A stretch of DNA of 64,000 bases, taken from assembly GCF_029407905.1 (NCBI RefSeq), contig NC_073635.1, forward strand, positions 42,523,501-42,587,500, given 5' to 3'. The notes beneath the pieces are model-generated. The model was given only the letters and a program-made list of their open reading frames with translations. It did not search any database and was not told where the DNA came from. Numbering within the stretch: position 1 is the first letter of the stretch; every line of letters begins with the position of its first letter. This stretch comes from Bubalus kerabau. Lineage: Eukaryota; Chordata; Mammalia; Artiodactyla; Bovidae. Shown in pieces: positions 33,727 through 46,199 of the stretch. A program made the position numbers and the translations under genes.

Positions 33727-36329
33727 AGTCTCAGTTCTGTTGTTCAGCCATGTCCGACTCTTTGCAACCCCATGAACAGCAGCAAAACAGGCCTCCCTGT
33801 CCATCATCAAATATAGGAGTTTACTCAAACTCATGTTCAATGAGTCAGTAATGCCATCCAACCATATCATCCTATGTCATCCCCTTTTTCTCCTGCCTTC
33901 AATCTTTCCCAGCATCAGAGTCTTTTCAAATGAGTCAGTTCTTCACATCAGGTGGCCAAAGTACTGGAGTTTCAGCTTCAACATCAGCCCTAGCAATGAA
34001 CACCCAGGACGGATCTCCCTTAGGATGGACTGGTTGGATCTCCTTGTAGTCCAAGGGACTCTCAAGAGTCTTTTCCAACACAGTTCAAAAGCATCAATTC
34101 TTTGGTACTCAGGCTTCTTTGTAATCCAATTCTCACATCCATGCATAGCTACTGGAAAAACAACCTTGACTAGAAGAACCTTTGTTGGCAAAGTAATGTC
34201 TCTGCTTTTGAATATGCTGTCTAGGTTGGTCATAACTTTCCTTCCAAGAAGTAAGTGTATTTTAATTTCATGCCTACACATCATCTGTAGTGATTTTGGA
34301 GCCCCAAAAAATTAAGTCAGCCACGGTTTCCCCATCTATTTGTCATGAAGTGATGGGACCAGTTGCCGTGATCTTAGTTTTCTGAATGTTGAGCTTTAAG
34401 CCAACTTTTTCACTCTTCTCTTTCACTTTCATCAAGAGGCTCTTTAGTTCTTCACTTTCTGCCCTAAGAGTAGTGTCATCTGCATATCTGAGGTTATTGA
34501 TCTATCTCCCAGCAATCTTGATTGCAGCTTGCGCTTCTTCCAGCCCAGCGTTTCTCATGATGTATTCTGCATATAAGTTAAATAAACAGGGGGACAATAT
34601 ACAGCCTTGACATACTCTTTCCTATTTAGAACCAGTCTGTTGTTCCATGTCCAGTTCTAACTGTTGCTTCCTGACCTGCATACAGGTTTCTCAAGAGGCT
34701 TGTAGGTGTTCTGGTATTTCCACCTCTTTCAGATTTTCCAGTTTATTGTGATCCACACAGTCAAAGGCTTTGGCATAGTCAATAAAGCAGAAATAGATGT
34801 TTTACTAGAACTTTCTGGCTTTTCCAATGATCCAGAAGATATTGGCAATTTGATCTCTGGTTCCTCTGCCTTTTCTAAAACCAGCTTGAACATCTGGAAG
34901 TTCATGGTTTACATATTGCTGAAGCCTGGCTTGGAGAATTTTGAACATTACTTTACTAGTGTGTGAGATGAGTGCAATTGTGTGGTAGTCTGAGCATTGT
35001 TTGGCATTGCCTTTCTTAGGGATTGGAATGAAAACTGATCTTTCCCAGTCCTGTGGCCATTGTTGAGTTTTCCAAGTTTGCTGACCTATTGAGTGCAACA
35101 TTTTCACAGCATCGTCTTTTAGGATTTGATATAGCTCAACTGGAATTCCATCACCTCCACTAGCTTTGTTCATAGCAATGCTTCCTAAGACCCAGTTGAA
35201 TTCACATTCCAGGATGTCTGGCTCTAGATGAGTGATCACACCATTGTGATTAACTGTCATGAAGATCTGTTTTGTACAGTTCTTCTGTGTATTCTTGCCA
35301 CCTCTTCTTAATACCTTCTGCTTCTGTTATGTCCATACCATTTCTATCCTTTGTTGAGTCCATCTTTCAATGAAATGTTCTCTTGATATCTCTAATTTTC
35401 TTGAAGAGATCTCTAGCCTTCCCCATTCTATTGTTTCCTCTATTTCTTTCCATTTATCTCTGAGGAAGCTTTTCTTATCTCTCCTCGCCATTCTTTGGAA
35501 GTCTGCATTCAAATTGGTATATCTTTTCTTTTCTCCTTTGGTTTTTGCTTCTCTTCTTTTCTCAGCTATTTGTAAAGCCTCTTCAGACAGCCATTTTGCA
35601 TTTCTTTTTCTTTAGTATTATCTTAATCCCTATCTCCTTTACAATGTCAAGAACCTTCATCCATAATTGATTAGGCACTCCGTCTATCAGATCTAGCCCC
35701 TTAAATCTATTTCTCACTTCCACTGTATAATCATTAGGGATTTGCTTTAGGTCATACCTATAAAAGGTGACACGACTGAGCAACTGAACTGAACTCAACT
35801 GAATGATCTAATCATTTTCCCCACTTTCTTAAATTGAAGTCTGAATTTGTCAATTTGTCAATTAGGAGTTCATTATCTGAGCCACAGTCAGCTCCTGGTC
35901 TTGTTTTTGCTGACTGTATAAAGCTTCTGCATCTTTGGTTGCAAAGAATATAATTAATCTGACTTCAGTGTTGGCCATCTGGTAATGTCCGTGTGTTGAG
36001 TCTTCTCTTGTGTTATTGTAAGAGGATGTTTGCTATGACCAGTTTATTCTCTTGGCAGAATTTTATCAGCTTTTGGCCTGTTTCATTCTGTTCTCCAAGA
36101 CCAAATTTGCCTGTTACTCCAAGTGCTTCTTGGCTTCCTACTTTTGCATTCCAGTCCCCTATAATGAAATGGACATATTTTGGTGGTGTTAACTCTAGAA
36201 GGTCTTGTAAGTCTTCCTAGAACCTTTCAACTTCAGCTTCTTCAGTGTTAATGGTCGGGCATCGATTTGGATTTCTGTAATATTGAATGGTTTGCCTTAG
36301 AAACGAACAGAGATCATTCTGTCATTTTG
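33727..36329 (-). mobile_element. BovB LINE, antisense, 5'-truncated within the endonuclease
   Basis: About 2.6 kb in reverse: C-terminus, RT core (YADD equivalent at about 34478-34490), RT N-terminal region (151-codon minus ORF 34805-35260 with MNKASGGDGIPVELYQ), linker and the endonuclease C-terminal half. It ends near the equivalent of DRMISVRF. A small foreign insert sits at 35763-35803. Frameshifts and stops throughout. Confidence 0.93.
35763..35803 (+). mobile_element. Tiny sense BovB/SINE tail inserted in antisense BovB
   Basis: AAGGTGACACGACTGAGCAA followed by CTGAACTGAACTCAACTGA breaks the surrounding antisense BovB. It is the last 40 or so bases of a BovB (or a SINE sharing its tail) in the opposite orientation. 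Exact ends are uncertain. Confidence 0.8.
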
Positions 36330-36532
36330 GCTATATATGTACCCAAACAATTTAATTTTTTGTGCATTTTGTTCTTATTAGAGGACATTGGTTCTGTGGA
36401 AAGTGAAGATGTGGAGACTAGAAACACATCACGGTTATTTCCATATCTTTCCAAATAGCAAGAATTCATGAGTCTTCCATAACAATTTCTGGATAGTGAT
36501 TATAAATTTCTTGTTTCTTTTTATATCCCTCA
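36330..36532. other. Short unassigned stretch
   Basis: Nothing recognised. Confidence 0.5.
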
Positions 36533-36541
36533 ACATGTTCA

Positions 36542-36756
36542 TGTGGGTTTCCCTGGTGGCTCCTGTGGTAAAGAATCCATCTGCAGTGTGGGAGACCTGG
36601 TTTTGATCTTTGGGTTGAGAAGCTGCCTTGGAGTAGGAAATGGCAACCCACTCCTGTATTCTTGCCTGGATAATCCCCGTGGACTGAGGAGCCTGGTGGG
36701 CTGCAGTCCACAGGGTCGCAAAGAATCAGACAAGACTAAATGGCTAAGCACTGTGC
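36542..36756 (+). mobile_element. Bov-tA SINE with 9-bp TSD
   Basis: TTTCCCTGGTGGCTCCTGTG head, GGAAATGGCAACCCACTCCT core, AATCAGACAAGACTAAATGG tail. ACATGTTCA at 36533-36541 and 36757-36765. Confidence 0.94.
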
Positions 36757-36894
36757 ACATGTTCAAGGAATTGCTCGGAAACTATTGCAGTATTCTCAAC
36801 AGGTTCACAAGGCACCTATGGTACATTTTGAAATATTAAACAATTTATATTATTTTAATTTAAATATACATTAATGGAGAGGGCATACATTATG

Positions 36895-37151
36895 GAGAGG
36901 GCAATGGCAACCCACTCCAATACTCTTGCCTGGAAAATCCCATGGACAGAGGAGCCTCGTAGGTTGCAGTCCCTGGGGTCTCTGCAAGTCCGACACGACT
37001 GAGCAGCTTCACTTTCACTTTTCACTTTCATGCGTTGGAGAAGGAAATGGCAACCCACTCCAGTGTTCTTGCCTGGAGAATCCCAGAGATGGGGGAGCCT
37101 GGTGGGCTGCCGTCTATGGGGTCGCACAGAGTTGGACACAACTGAAGCGAC

Positions 37152-37185
<34 letters not shown>

Positions 37186-37186
37186 T
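36895..37186 (+). mobile_element. Bov-tA2 SINE, sense, with (CAG)n tail
   Basis: Two core units joined by the CACTTTTCACTTTCATGCGT linker; ends in about ten CAG units (37155-37185). A weak 7-bp TSD CATTATG is visible at 36888-36894 and 37190-37196. Confidence 0.94.
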
Positions 37187-37196
37187 AAGCATTATG

Positions 37197-38042
37197 CCTA
37201 TAAAGTATAATACTATACTTTTTGAAACTTTGCAGATAATGAAAACCTAGAGTACGTTGCTTTGCATTGAAATGAGGAAACATATTTTCAAGTATACTGG
37301 AAGCAATGACATTGTTTGGAATAAATTAAAGAACAAATATTATAGTTTCTGAATCTGACCCAAGTAGAATACCTTGCTGATATTTTTATCACTTCTTGCA
37401 TTAAAGTCTTTCAAGAACAAATCCTAAGAATGTCAACTAAACATTATTAAAATAATTAGATTTAATTTAGACTATTTGAAATTTTATATTACATACAAGA
37501 GAGGATATATTCAAAATAACAAAGTATTCTTCTATAAAGAGGAAACTGTAGCCATTGACTGATATAAAATTAATTTTCAATCATATCTTTATAGTTATTT
37601 AATACAAACTGTTGATTATTATGTATATTACTAGAAAAGCTTACAAAAATAGGTCTATCATTGGTGATTTCACTTTAAAACACTCTAAAAATTAAGAAAA
37701 ATGATTTAAGTAAATTGAAAGTGGGTAAAAAATATACAACTAAAGTGACTACTCAAAATAATATAAGAAACATAGAACAAGTACTTAAAAGTGCACAAAT
37801 GGAATAATTCATAAACAAGGAAACTCCAAATTAAATTTTATGAAGATTATTTGTAAGGTTACTATGTTTTGCCATGTAGTCTAAATTGAAAAGAGTATTA
37901 AATTAAGCAATTCCCTACTACTCTCATTTTTATAATAATATACCAGTAGTGAACATTTTAAAGCAGAAAGAATACAGGAAATATTCTTTGGCTCTAGATG
38001 TTCATTTAAGAATGATTTAAAAAGTCAGGATATAATGAATAG
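37197..38042. other. Unassigned AT-rich sequence
   Basis: No repeat or gene recognised. Confidence 0.6.
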
Positions 38043-38055
38043 CAATTTATATGTT

Positions 38056-38253
38056 GGGCTTCCTAGGTGGTGCTAGTGGTTAAGAACCAATCTGCCAATG
38101 CAGGAGAAGTAAGACCTACTGGTTCAATCTCTGGATTGGGAAGATGCCCTGGAGAAGGAAATGGTAACCCATTTCAGTATTTTTGCCTGGAAAATCCCAT
38201 TGATGGAGGAGCCTGGCAGGCTACAGTCTGAAGTGACTTAGCATAAACACATA
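38056..38253 (+). mobile_element. tRNA-Glu SINE (Bov-tA/CHR-2-like) with 13-bp TSD
   Basis: Head GGGCTTCCTAGGTGGTGCTA differs from the other SINEs here and resembles the older cetartiodactyl CHR-type form. Core GGAGAAGGAAATGGTAACCC. CAATTTATATGTT is repeated exactly at 38043-38055 and 38254-38266. Confidence 0.92.
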
Positions 38254-38266
38254 CAATTTATATGTT

Positions 38267-38723
38267 AGACTCAAAATATTGTTGTAAAATTTTCTGCAAT
38301 TATGAGACAACATGTAAATATCACATAAAAATTCATGGTTGATTTCTGAATCTAAATATTGCTCTACCATGTGTATTAGTAATACCAGTTGCTACTGACT
38401 CAGAAGAGAGAATTTTCCCAAAATGCACTGAAGCAAAAACTGTAAAATATAATGATTTAAAAATAGCTGTCTCACAAGACATATTGCTAACAGAATACCA
38501 TTTATGATATATGGTAGTTCATTCAAAAAGGATGGCTGGTTAACAGAACACTGACATAAGCAGTAATATTTACATTTTGTAGTTTTAAGATATTTAGTTG
38601 ACATTAAATATTTCAAAGACTATAGATTTGTGTTAAAATTATTTTGTTGTTGTTGTAAGGAACATTTTTTTTTTTCCAAATTAAGACCACAGAACACAAT
38701 TTGATAGTTGTCACTATATATAT
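38267..38723. other. Unassigned intergenic sequence
   Basis: Nothing recognised. Confidence 0.55.
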
Positions 38724-41678
38724 AGGGAAGGACTTTGAAGGCCAGTGGAATTTGATTACAGAACTTCCACAGGACTGGGGAAACAGACTCTTAGAAGGCA
38801 CAAACAAAACCTTGTGAGCACCAGGATCCAGAAGAACGGAGCAGTGATGCCACAAGAGACTGAGCCATACTTGCCTTGAGTGTCCAGGAGTATCCGGCAG
38901 AGGCGTGGATCAATAGTGGCCTGCTACAGGGTCAGGGGCACTGAATACAACAGTCCTAGGAGCCATGGGACATATTGGAATGAATCCTTTGAAGGAGGTT
39001 GATATTACCACCATTACCTCTACCATAGTTTAGCCTCAGTTCAAACTACAGGGAGGGAACACAAACCCACTCATCGACAGAAAATTGTATTAAAGATTTA
39101 CTGAGGATGGCCCTTCCCATTAGAGCAAGACCCAGTTTCACCCATAGCTAGTACTTCCCATTAGGAAGCTTCAAAAAGCCTCTTATCCTTATCAGTCAGA
39201 GGGAATTATCAGACAGAATGAAACCCACAATCAGAAAAAACTAATCAAACCAATCACATGGATCACAGCCTTGTCTAACTCAATGAAATAATGAACCAAA
39301 CCTTATAAGGCCACCCAGACAGATGGGTCATGGTGGAGAGTTCTGACAAAATGTGGTCTACTGGAGATGGGAATGGCAAACCACTTGCCAATGAGAACCC
39401 TATAAACAGTATGAAAAGGCAAAAATATATGACACAGAAAAATGAACTCTCCATGTCTATAGACGCCCAATATGCTGCTGGAGAAGAGTGGAGAAATAGC
39501 TTAGGAAAGAAAGAAGAGGCTGAGCCAAAGCAAAAACAACACCCAGTTGTGTATGGGACTGGTGATGGAAGTAAAGTTCAATACTATGAAGAGCAATATT
39601 GCATAGGAACCTGCATGAATGTAAGGTCCATTAATCAAGGTAAATTTGAAGTGGTCAAACAGGAGATAGCAAGAGTGAACATCAACACTTTAGGAATTAA
39701 TGAGCTAAAATGGACTAAAACAGGTGAACTTAATTCAGATAACCATTACATCTACTTAAATCCCTTAAAATAAACGGGCAAGAATCCCTTAAAATAAATG
39801 GAGTAGCTGTCATAGCCAACAAAGAGTCTGAAATACAGTACTTGGGTACAATCCCAAAAATTACAGAATGATTTCTGTTCATTCCAAGGCAAACCATTCA
39901 ATATCACAGTAATCCAAGTCAATGCCCCAACCAATAATGCTGAAGAATCTGAAATTGAGTAGCTATGAAGACATACAAGATCTTCTAGAACTAACACCAA
40001 AAAAAGATGCCATTTTAATTGTCAGTTACTTGAATGCAAAAGTAGGAAGCCAAGATATACCCAGAGTAACAGGCAAGTGTGGCCTTGGAGTACAAAATGA
40101 AGCAGGGCAAAGGGTAACAGTTTTGCCAAGAGAATGCACTGGTCATAGCAAACACCCTCTTCCAAAAACACAAGACACGACTTTGCACATGCACATCACC
40201 AGATGGTCAATACTGAAATCAGATTAATTATGTTCTTTGCAGCCAAATATGGAGAAGTTCTAGGGTCAGCAAAAACAGGACTGGAAGCTGACTGCAGCTC
40301 AGCTCAAATAGGCCAGCAAATCTGGAAAACTCAGCAGTGGCCTCAGGACTGGAAAGTGTCAGATTGCATTCCAATCCCAAAGAAAGTCAGTGCCAAAGAA
40401 TGTTCAAATTACTGCACAATTGCACTCATCTCACACACTAGCAAAATAATGCTCAACAGTCTCCGAACTAGGCTTCAACAGTTCATGAACCAACAACTTC
40501 CGTCTGTTTAAGCTGGATTTAGAAAAGGCAGAGGAACTAGAGATCAAATTGCCAACATCCATTGGATCATAGAAAAAGCAAGAGAATTCCAGAAAACATC
40601 TACATCTGCTTTATTGACTATGCTAGACCCATTGACTCTGTTTTGCAACAAACTGAAAAATTCTACAAGAGATAAGAATACAAGATCACCTTATCTGCCT
40701 CCTGGGAAATCTGTATGCGCGTTTAGAAGCAACAGTTAGAACTGGATATAGAACAATGGACTGGTTTCCAAATTGGGAAAGGAGTACATAAAGGCTATAT
40801 ATTGTCAACCTCCTTATTTAATTTATATGCAGATTATATCATGTGATGCAACCCTGGATGAAACACCAGCTAGAATCAAGATTGCCCGGAGAAATATCAG
40901 TAACTTCAGATATGCAAATGACACCACCCTTACGGCAGAAAGGAAAGAAGAACTAAAGAGCCTATTGATGAAATCAAAGAGGAGAGTGAAAAAGCTGGCT
41001 TAAAAGTCAACTTTCAAAAAACTAAGATCATGGCATCTGGTCCCATCACTTCATGGCAAATATATGGAGAAACAATGGAAACAGTGACAGAGTTTATTTT
41101 CTTGGGCTCCAAAATCACTGCAGATGTTGACTGCAACCATGAAATTAAAAGATGCTTGCTCCTTGGAAGAAAAGTTATGGCCAACGTAGACAGCATATTA
41201 AAAAGCAGAGACATTACTTTGTCAACCAAGGTCTGTCTAGTCAAAGCTATGGATTTTCCAGTAGTCATGCATGGATATGAGAGCTGGACTATAAAGAAAG
41301 CTGAGCATCAAAGAATTAATGCTTTTGAACTGGGGTGTTGGAGAAAACTCTTGAGAATCCCTTAGACAGCAAGGAGATCAAAGGACTCAATCCTAAAGGA
41401 AATCTGTCCTGAATATTCATTGGAAGGACTGATGCTGAGGCTGAAGCTCCAGTACTTTGGCCACCTGATGTGAAGAACTGACTCACTGGAAAAGACCCTG
41501 ATTCTGGGAAATGTTGAAGGCAGGAGGCAAAGGTGCGACAGAGGATGAGATACTTGGATGGCATCACTGACTCAATGGACATGAGTTTGAATAAGCTCCG
41601 GGAGTTGGTGATAGAAAAGGAAGCATGTTGTATTACAGTCTATGGGGTCAGTAAGAGTTGAACTTGACTGAATGGCTC
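38724..41678 (+). mobile_element. BovB LINE, sense, both ends present, large internal deletion
   Basis: 5' UTR from about 38724 (first motif I trust is GTGTCCAGGAG at 38881), then ORF start region (NNSLGKKEE-like, 39330-39773), endonuclease to about 40300, then a jump to the IGQQIWKTQQWPQDW region of RT, RT core (YANDTTLTAE, where the family has YADD, at about 40911-40935), C-terminus and 3' end. The jump at about 40302 joins the end of endonuclease to the middle of the RT region through a CTCA microhomology; roughly 0.7 kb is missing compared with other copies. Many stops. Confidence 0.88.
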
Positions 41679-42861
41679 AATATATGTATATTTATATATA
41701 TAACTTAAAGAAATTGGATATATTTTTGTGGTACTTTTGTCCTAATCCCACACATTTTTAAAGGTAAGCATATGTCATTTCATGTAGTATTCAATACTGC
41801 TGACCAGAAATGTTTTATAACAGTTGTAGATGACTGACTGCTGTATTTTCTAAATATTTTTCCAGTTTTTAAATGAAATCATTTATTGTGACTATCCTGT
41901 CTGTATGTCTTTTTGAATATTGAGTTTGAAAAAGTGCAAGATGATTTATTAGCTTATAGCTTGCTAGCGTTTCAAGAAGCCACACCCATATGTCAGGGTG
42001 AGGACTAGTCTTTGTGCCGATACCCCAGACTTCCAATTGAATGCAGTAACTTGATGATATTTGAATTATCCTTATGAAATGAATAAATGTGCCCAAGATC
42101 TAGGAGATGTGTAATATTGTGGAAACTTTTAAAAGCCTCCAGTATCCATATTTCAATTTCTTCTTTTAGCTTAGAATCCTTCATCTTTTCTCATAAGTGG
42201 CCAGCTATAGTCTCATTCTATCAGACCACTGGCTACATATGAGCAGGGGTTAGTAAGTGAACACTACAGCCTTCTTTAAGATTATGTTCTACATCCTAGA
42301 CACTCACTTCCTTCCTTCGCTCCTTTAGATGGTAATTGGATCATTTGCTGAGATACAGTGATATCTAGAGAAACTGCAAAATCCTTATGGTACAAATGAC
42401 AGAGCTGTTCTACCAATCCTGACTGCTCTTCTCTACATCAAGAGCAGAGAAGCTACAGACTTCTTTATAAAAACAGTGTTATTGGAACATGGTAAGGCTC
42501 ATTAATTCATTTACTATCTACTGTTACTTTTAAGCTACAACAATAGAGTTGAGCAGCAACAAAACAGACCATGTCCTTTACTGCAAACTTTGTTGGATTA
42601 TGAATTAGATTGTTAAATTAAAAGAAATTCATTATGCAAACCATTATATACTAAATATCTTTCTCTAATAGATTAGCTTTACTTAAATTAAAACAATTAC
42701 TATAACTAAAAAAAAAAAAACAAACAAACAAAAAAAAAAAACCTTTCTTAACTGATAGTTTCTAAGGGATCAATTTTCCCCCCAAAATGAAAAGAAATGA
42801 AAGATAATTAAAATCAAGTTACAAAAAAAAAAAAATGTCTATGAAGGCTAAAAGACTTAGC
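41679..42861. other. Unassigned sequence with a hAT-type fragment and A-rich tracts
   Basis: A piece at about 42470-42600 (GTGTTATTGGAACATGG, CTACAACAATAGAGTTGAGC) resembles a non-autonomous hAT-Charlie element. A-rich tracts at 42708-42742 and 42823-42835. The rest is unassigned. Confidence 0.55.
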
Positions 42862-44538
42862 TTTTCAGTTGCAAAGTTGCATCTGACTCTTTGCAACCCT
42901 GTGGACTGCAGCACGTCAGGCTTCCCTGTTCAGCACCATTTCCCAGAGCTTGCTCAAACTCATGTCTCATGAGTCAGTAATGCCATCCACCCATCTCATT
43001 CTCTATTGTCCCCTTCTCCTCCTGTCTTCAACCTTACACAAAACCAGGGTCATTTTTATTTATTTTTATTTATTTATTTATTTTTTTGGTTTCCCCTACT
43101 TTTTATTGATGTTACATTGGTTTATAACATAATGTAAATTTCATGTGTACAACATGATATTTCAACTTCTGTACACATTTTCCACTTCTCCCCTTACAGT
43201 CAACTCCCTTTACTAATTTTGCCTTTCCCCTCCCACCCTGGCAACCACTGCTCTGTCAGGGTCATTTTTAATGAGTGGGCTCTTCACATTAGGTGGCCAA
43301 AGTATTCGAGCTTCAACATCAGTCCATCCAGTGAATATTCAGGACTAGTTTTCTTTAGGATTCATTTGTTAGATCTCGTTGCAGTCCATAGACTTTCAAG
43401 AGTCTTCTCTAACACCACAGTTCAGAACCATCAATCTTCAGCACCTAGCCTTCTTTATGGTCCAACTCTCACATCCATACATAACAATGGGAAAAAACAT
43501 AGCTTTGGCTATATGGACTTTTGTTGGCAAATGATGTCTGCTTTTTAATATGCTGTCTAGGTTGGCCATAACTTTTCTTCCAAGGAGCAAGTGTCTTTTA
43601 ATTTCATGGCTGCAGTCACCATCTGCAGCTTAAGAAAATAAAGTCTGTCACTGTTTCTATTGTTTTTCCATCTATTTGCCATGAAGTGGTGGGACTGGAG
43701 GCCATGATCTTCGTTTTTTGAATGTTGAGTTTTATGCCAGCTTTTCACTCTCCTCTTTCATTTTCATGAAGAGACTCTTTAGTTTCTCTTTGCTTTCTGC
43801 CATAAGGGTGGTATCATCTGCATATCTGAGGTTATTGATATTTCTCCTGGTAATCTTGATTTCAACTTGTGCTTCATCTAGCCTGGAATTTCACATGATG
43901 TACTCTGCATATATATTAAATAAGCAGGGTAACAGTATACAGCTTTGACATACTCCTTTCCAAATTTGGAACCAGTCTGCTGTTCCATGTCAGGTTCTCA
44001 CTGTTACTTCTTGACTTTCACGCAGGTTTCATAGGTAAGGTAGTCTGGTGTTCACATTTCTTGAAGAATTTTTCATATTTTGTCATGATCCACGCAGTCA
44101 ATGCTTTTAGCATAGTCAATGAAGCAGAAGTAGATGCTTTTCTGGAATTATCTTGCTTTTTATAAAATCCACTAGATGTTGACAATTTGATTTGTGGTTC
44201 CTCTGCCTTTTCTAAATCCAGCTTGAATGTCTGGGGGTTGGTGTTTTACTTCTTGTCGAAGCCTAGCTTGAAGGATTTTAAACATTACCTTGATAGCATA
44301 TGAGATGAGTGCAACTGTGCAGTAATTTAAACATTCTTCAACATTGTCATTCTTTGCAATTGGAATGAAAACTGACCTTTTCCAGTCTTGTGGTTACTGC
44401 TGAGGCTTCCAAATTTGCTGGCATAATGTGTGTGGCACTTTAACAACATCATCTTTTTAAGCTTTGAAATAGCTTAGCTGGAATTCCATCACCTGCACTA
44501 GCTTTGTTAATAGTGATGCTTCCTAAGGTCCACTTGGA
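42862..44538 (-). mobile_element. BovB LINE, antisense, diverged, split by an old-style L1 tail
   Basis: Reverse complement from the 3' end to the RT N-terminal region (the ASAGDGIPAKLF-like stretch near 44480). More diverged than the copies at 51.5-57.4 kb. Interrupted at 43059-43256. Confidence 0.9.
43059..43256 (-). mobile_element. L1 3' UTR insertion, antisense, 14-bp TSD
   Basis: T-rich tail then TTTTTATTGATGTTACATTG and TAAATTTCATGTGTACAACA, an L1 3' UTR in reverse. CAGGGTCATTTTTA is repeated exactly at 43045-43058 and 43257-43270, and deletion restores BovB. This type of L1 3' end differs from the ruminant-specific L1 tails elsewhere in the window, so that lineage was still active after this BovB inserted. 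Confidence 0.88.
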
Positions 44539-45609
44539 AGACTGGATGCCATGAAAACTACTGATTGTTAAATGTCAATCAATGCCAGAAAATGACATTA
44601 TTTAAAAGTGTTTTTAATGCTGTATACTAGCACTGTGAGAAAATTTTCTCATGGAATTTGTTTGCCCAATTAAAATAAAGTGAAAATCTTTTGAATCCAA
44701 GCTTTGAAATACTCCAAGAATGTAATATCTAGTATTACACTGTAATACTAGAATGTAATTGTCTAGTATCAAAATTAGTTCAAAGCAGAAAAATTAAAGA
44801 CAGTAGTAGCAAAAAAAAGTGCATTGGTAAACAGTGTATTAGAGTTCCTTGAAATATGCTGCTCTTATATTTAAAGAGGAATACTATGAACTATTTCCAG
44901 AAATGGATCTTACTATACAGTAGGAAACTTCAGTGAATTTCTGCTTGTGGTTTAGGTGGGTTGTGAGACAGAAAGGCTATCTCTCACTAATAGTTTTATT
45001 ATACACAAAATTATAGTTTCTATTATGTGACATAGGCGATTTAAAAGTCTTATTGGATGCTGAATTCTACAATTCCAATCCAGTTAGAACTATTTCTGTA
45101 AAATCAATATACTGTTAATTGAATCATAAATGCTAACACCATTGATTTCAGGGAAAAAAATTAAATTCTTTCTAGAAATAATTGTCTGTCAAAGCAATTG
45201 TCATCTCTAAAGGCTTAAGCCTCTTTAAATGCCTGTTTTCTTCAGATGGAAATTATCTTGAAGAACTTTAGGTTTATTTATTTCTCAAAATATCAGGGCA
45301 GCAGTACACTGGTTATAGTAGTGTAGCAGCCACTCTGATAGTGGCTTCAGAACCTACATTGGAAGCTAGAGCGAGTGGGATGGGAGATTTAGACAGCATG
45401 AGAGAGTGAGGAGTGTGTCTATGAAAGAACAGAACTATGGATGATGGAGCCATGAAAGATATTCATCCTGCTGGTGAAGCTCATTCAAATGAGTGTGTCA
45501 TTGCTGGAAACTGACCAGACTCACAGTATTTAATTCAGAGGAAGAAGACCATAATTCAAGGGAACTGATCTTTGATTCAGTTCTAAGGTGGAAAATAGGA
45601 AAATAACAT
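44539..45609. other. Unassigned sequence
   Basis: No named repeat; contains the palindrome at 44729-44751. Confidence 0.55.
44729..44751. repeat. 23-bp palindrome
   Basis: CTAGTATTACA and its exact reverse complement TGTAATACTAG with a single C between. The repeated TGTAAT and CTAGTAT words extend on both sides. No function can be assigned. Confidence 0.9.
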
Positions 45610-46190
45610 GTTTCAGGTAGCTTCACAAATTACTGCAGAATGAGGCAGGAGGCTTTTAAACAACAGAAAATTGTTTCTCCCAGTTTTAGAGGCTGGAAGT
45701 CTGAAATCAGGGTAGCTGTGTGGTCAAGAGAGAATCTCCTTCTAGATCACAGACTTCTCGCTGTGTTCTCACATGGCTAAAGGCAAGGAGTCCTTGTGGA
45801 ATCTCTTATGTGTGCTGTATGATCTTAGTCACATCCAACTCTTTGCAGCCCCATGGACTATAGATCATCAGGTCCTTTGTCCATGGAATGTGTCAGGCAA
45901 GAATGCTGGAGTGGGTGTCCTTTCCTTCTCCAGGGGATCCTCCCAACCTAGGGACTGAACCCACAACTTTGGTTTCTCTTGTAGTGGCAAGCAGATTTTT
46001 TTACCAATGCACCACCTGGGAAACCTGCAGAGTCTCTTACATTACAGCACTAACCCCATTCATAAGGGCTCCACTTTAAGAGCTAATCACTACTCTACAG
46101 CACCACCACCCTGCCAATACCATCACATAGGATATCATAATTTCAACTTATGAATTTGGGGGAAACTCAAACATTCAGACCATAGCAGAA
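45610..46190 (+). mobile_element. Old interspersed repeat, family uncertain, split by a SINE
   Basis: TTTAAACAACAGAAAATTGT, GAGGCTGGAAGTCTGAAATC, TGTGTTCTCACATGGC, then after the SINE CATAAGGGCTCCAC and ACTTATGAATTTGGGGGAAA. This order is familiar from a common ancient mammalian repeat (MER/MLT class) but I cannot name it securely. Confidence 0.55.
45810..46026 (-). mobile_element. Bov-tA SINE, antisense
   Basis: Reversed tail and core (CACATCCAACTCTTTGCAGC, CAGGCAAGAATGCTGGAGTG) and reversed head (TTACCAATGCACCACCTGGG). A 7-bp TSD TCTCTTA may flank it (45802-45808, 46033-46039). Confidence 0.9.
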
Positions 46191-46199
46191 TGCCAATTC

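Noticed and set aside
37155..37185. CAG repeat as polyglutamine coding
   Set aside because: It is the tail of a Bov-tA2 SINE, seen likewise at 24342-24362 and (reversed) at 60868-60896.
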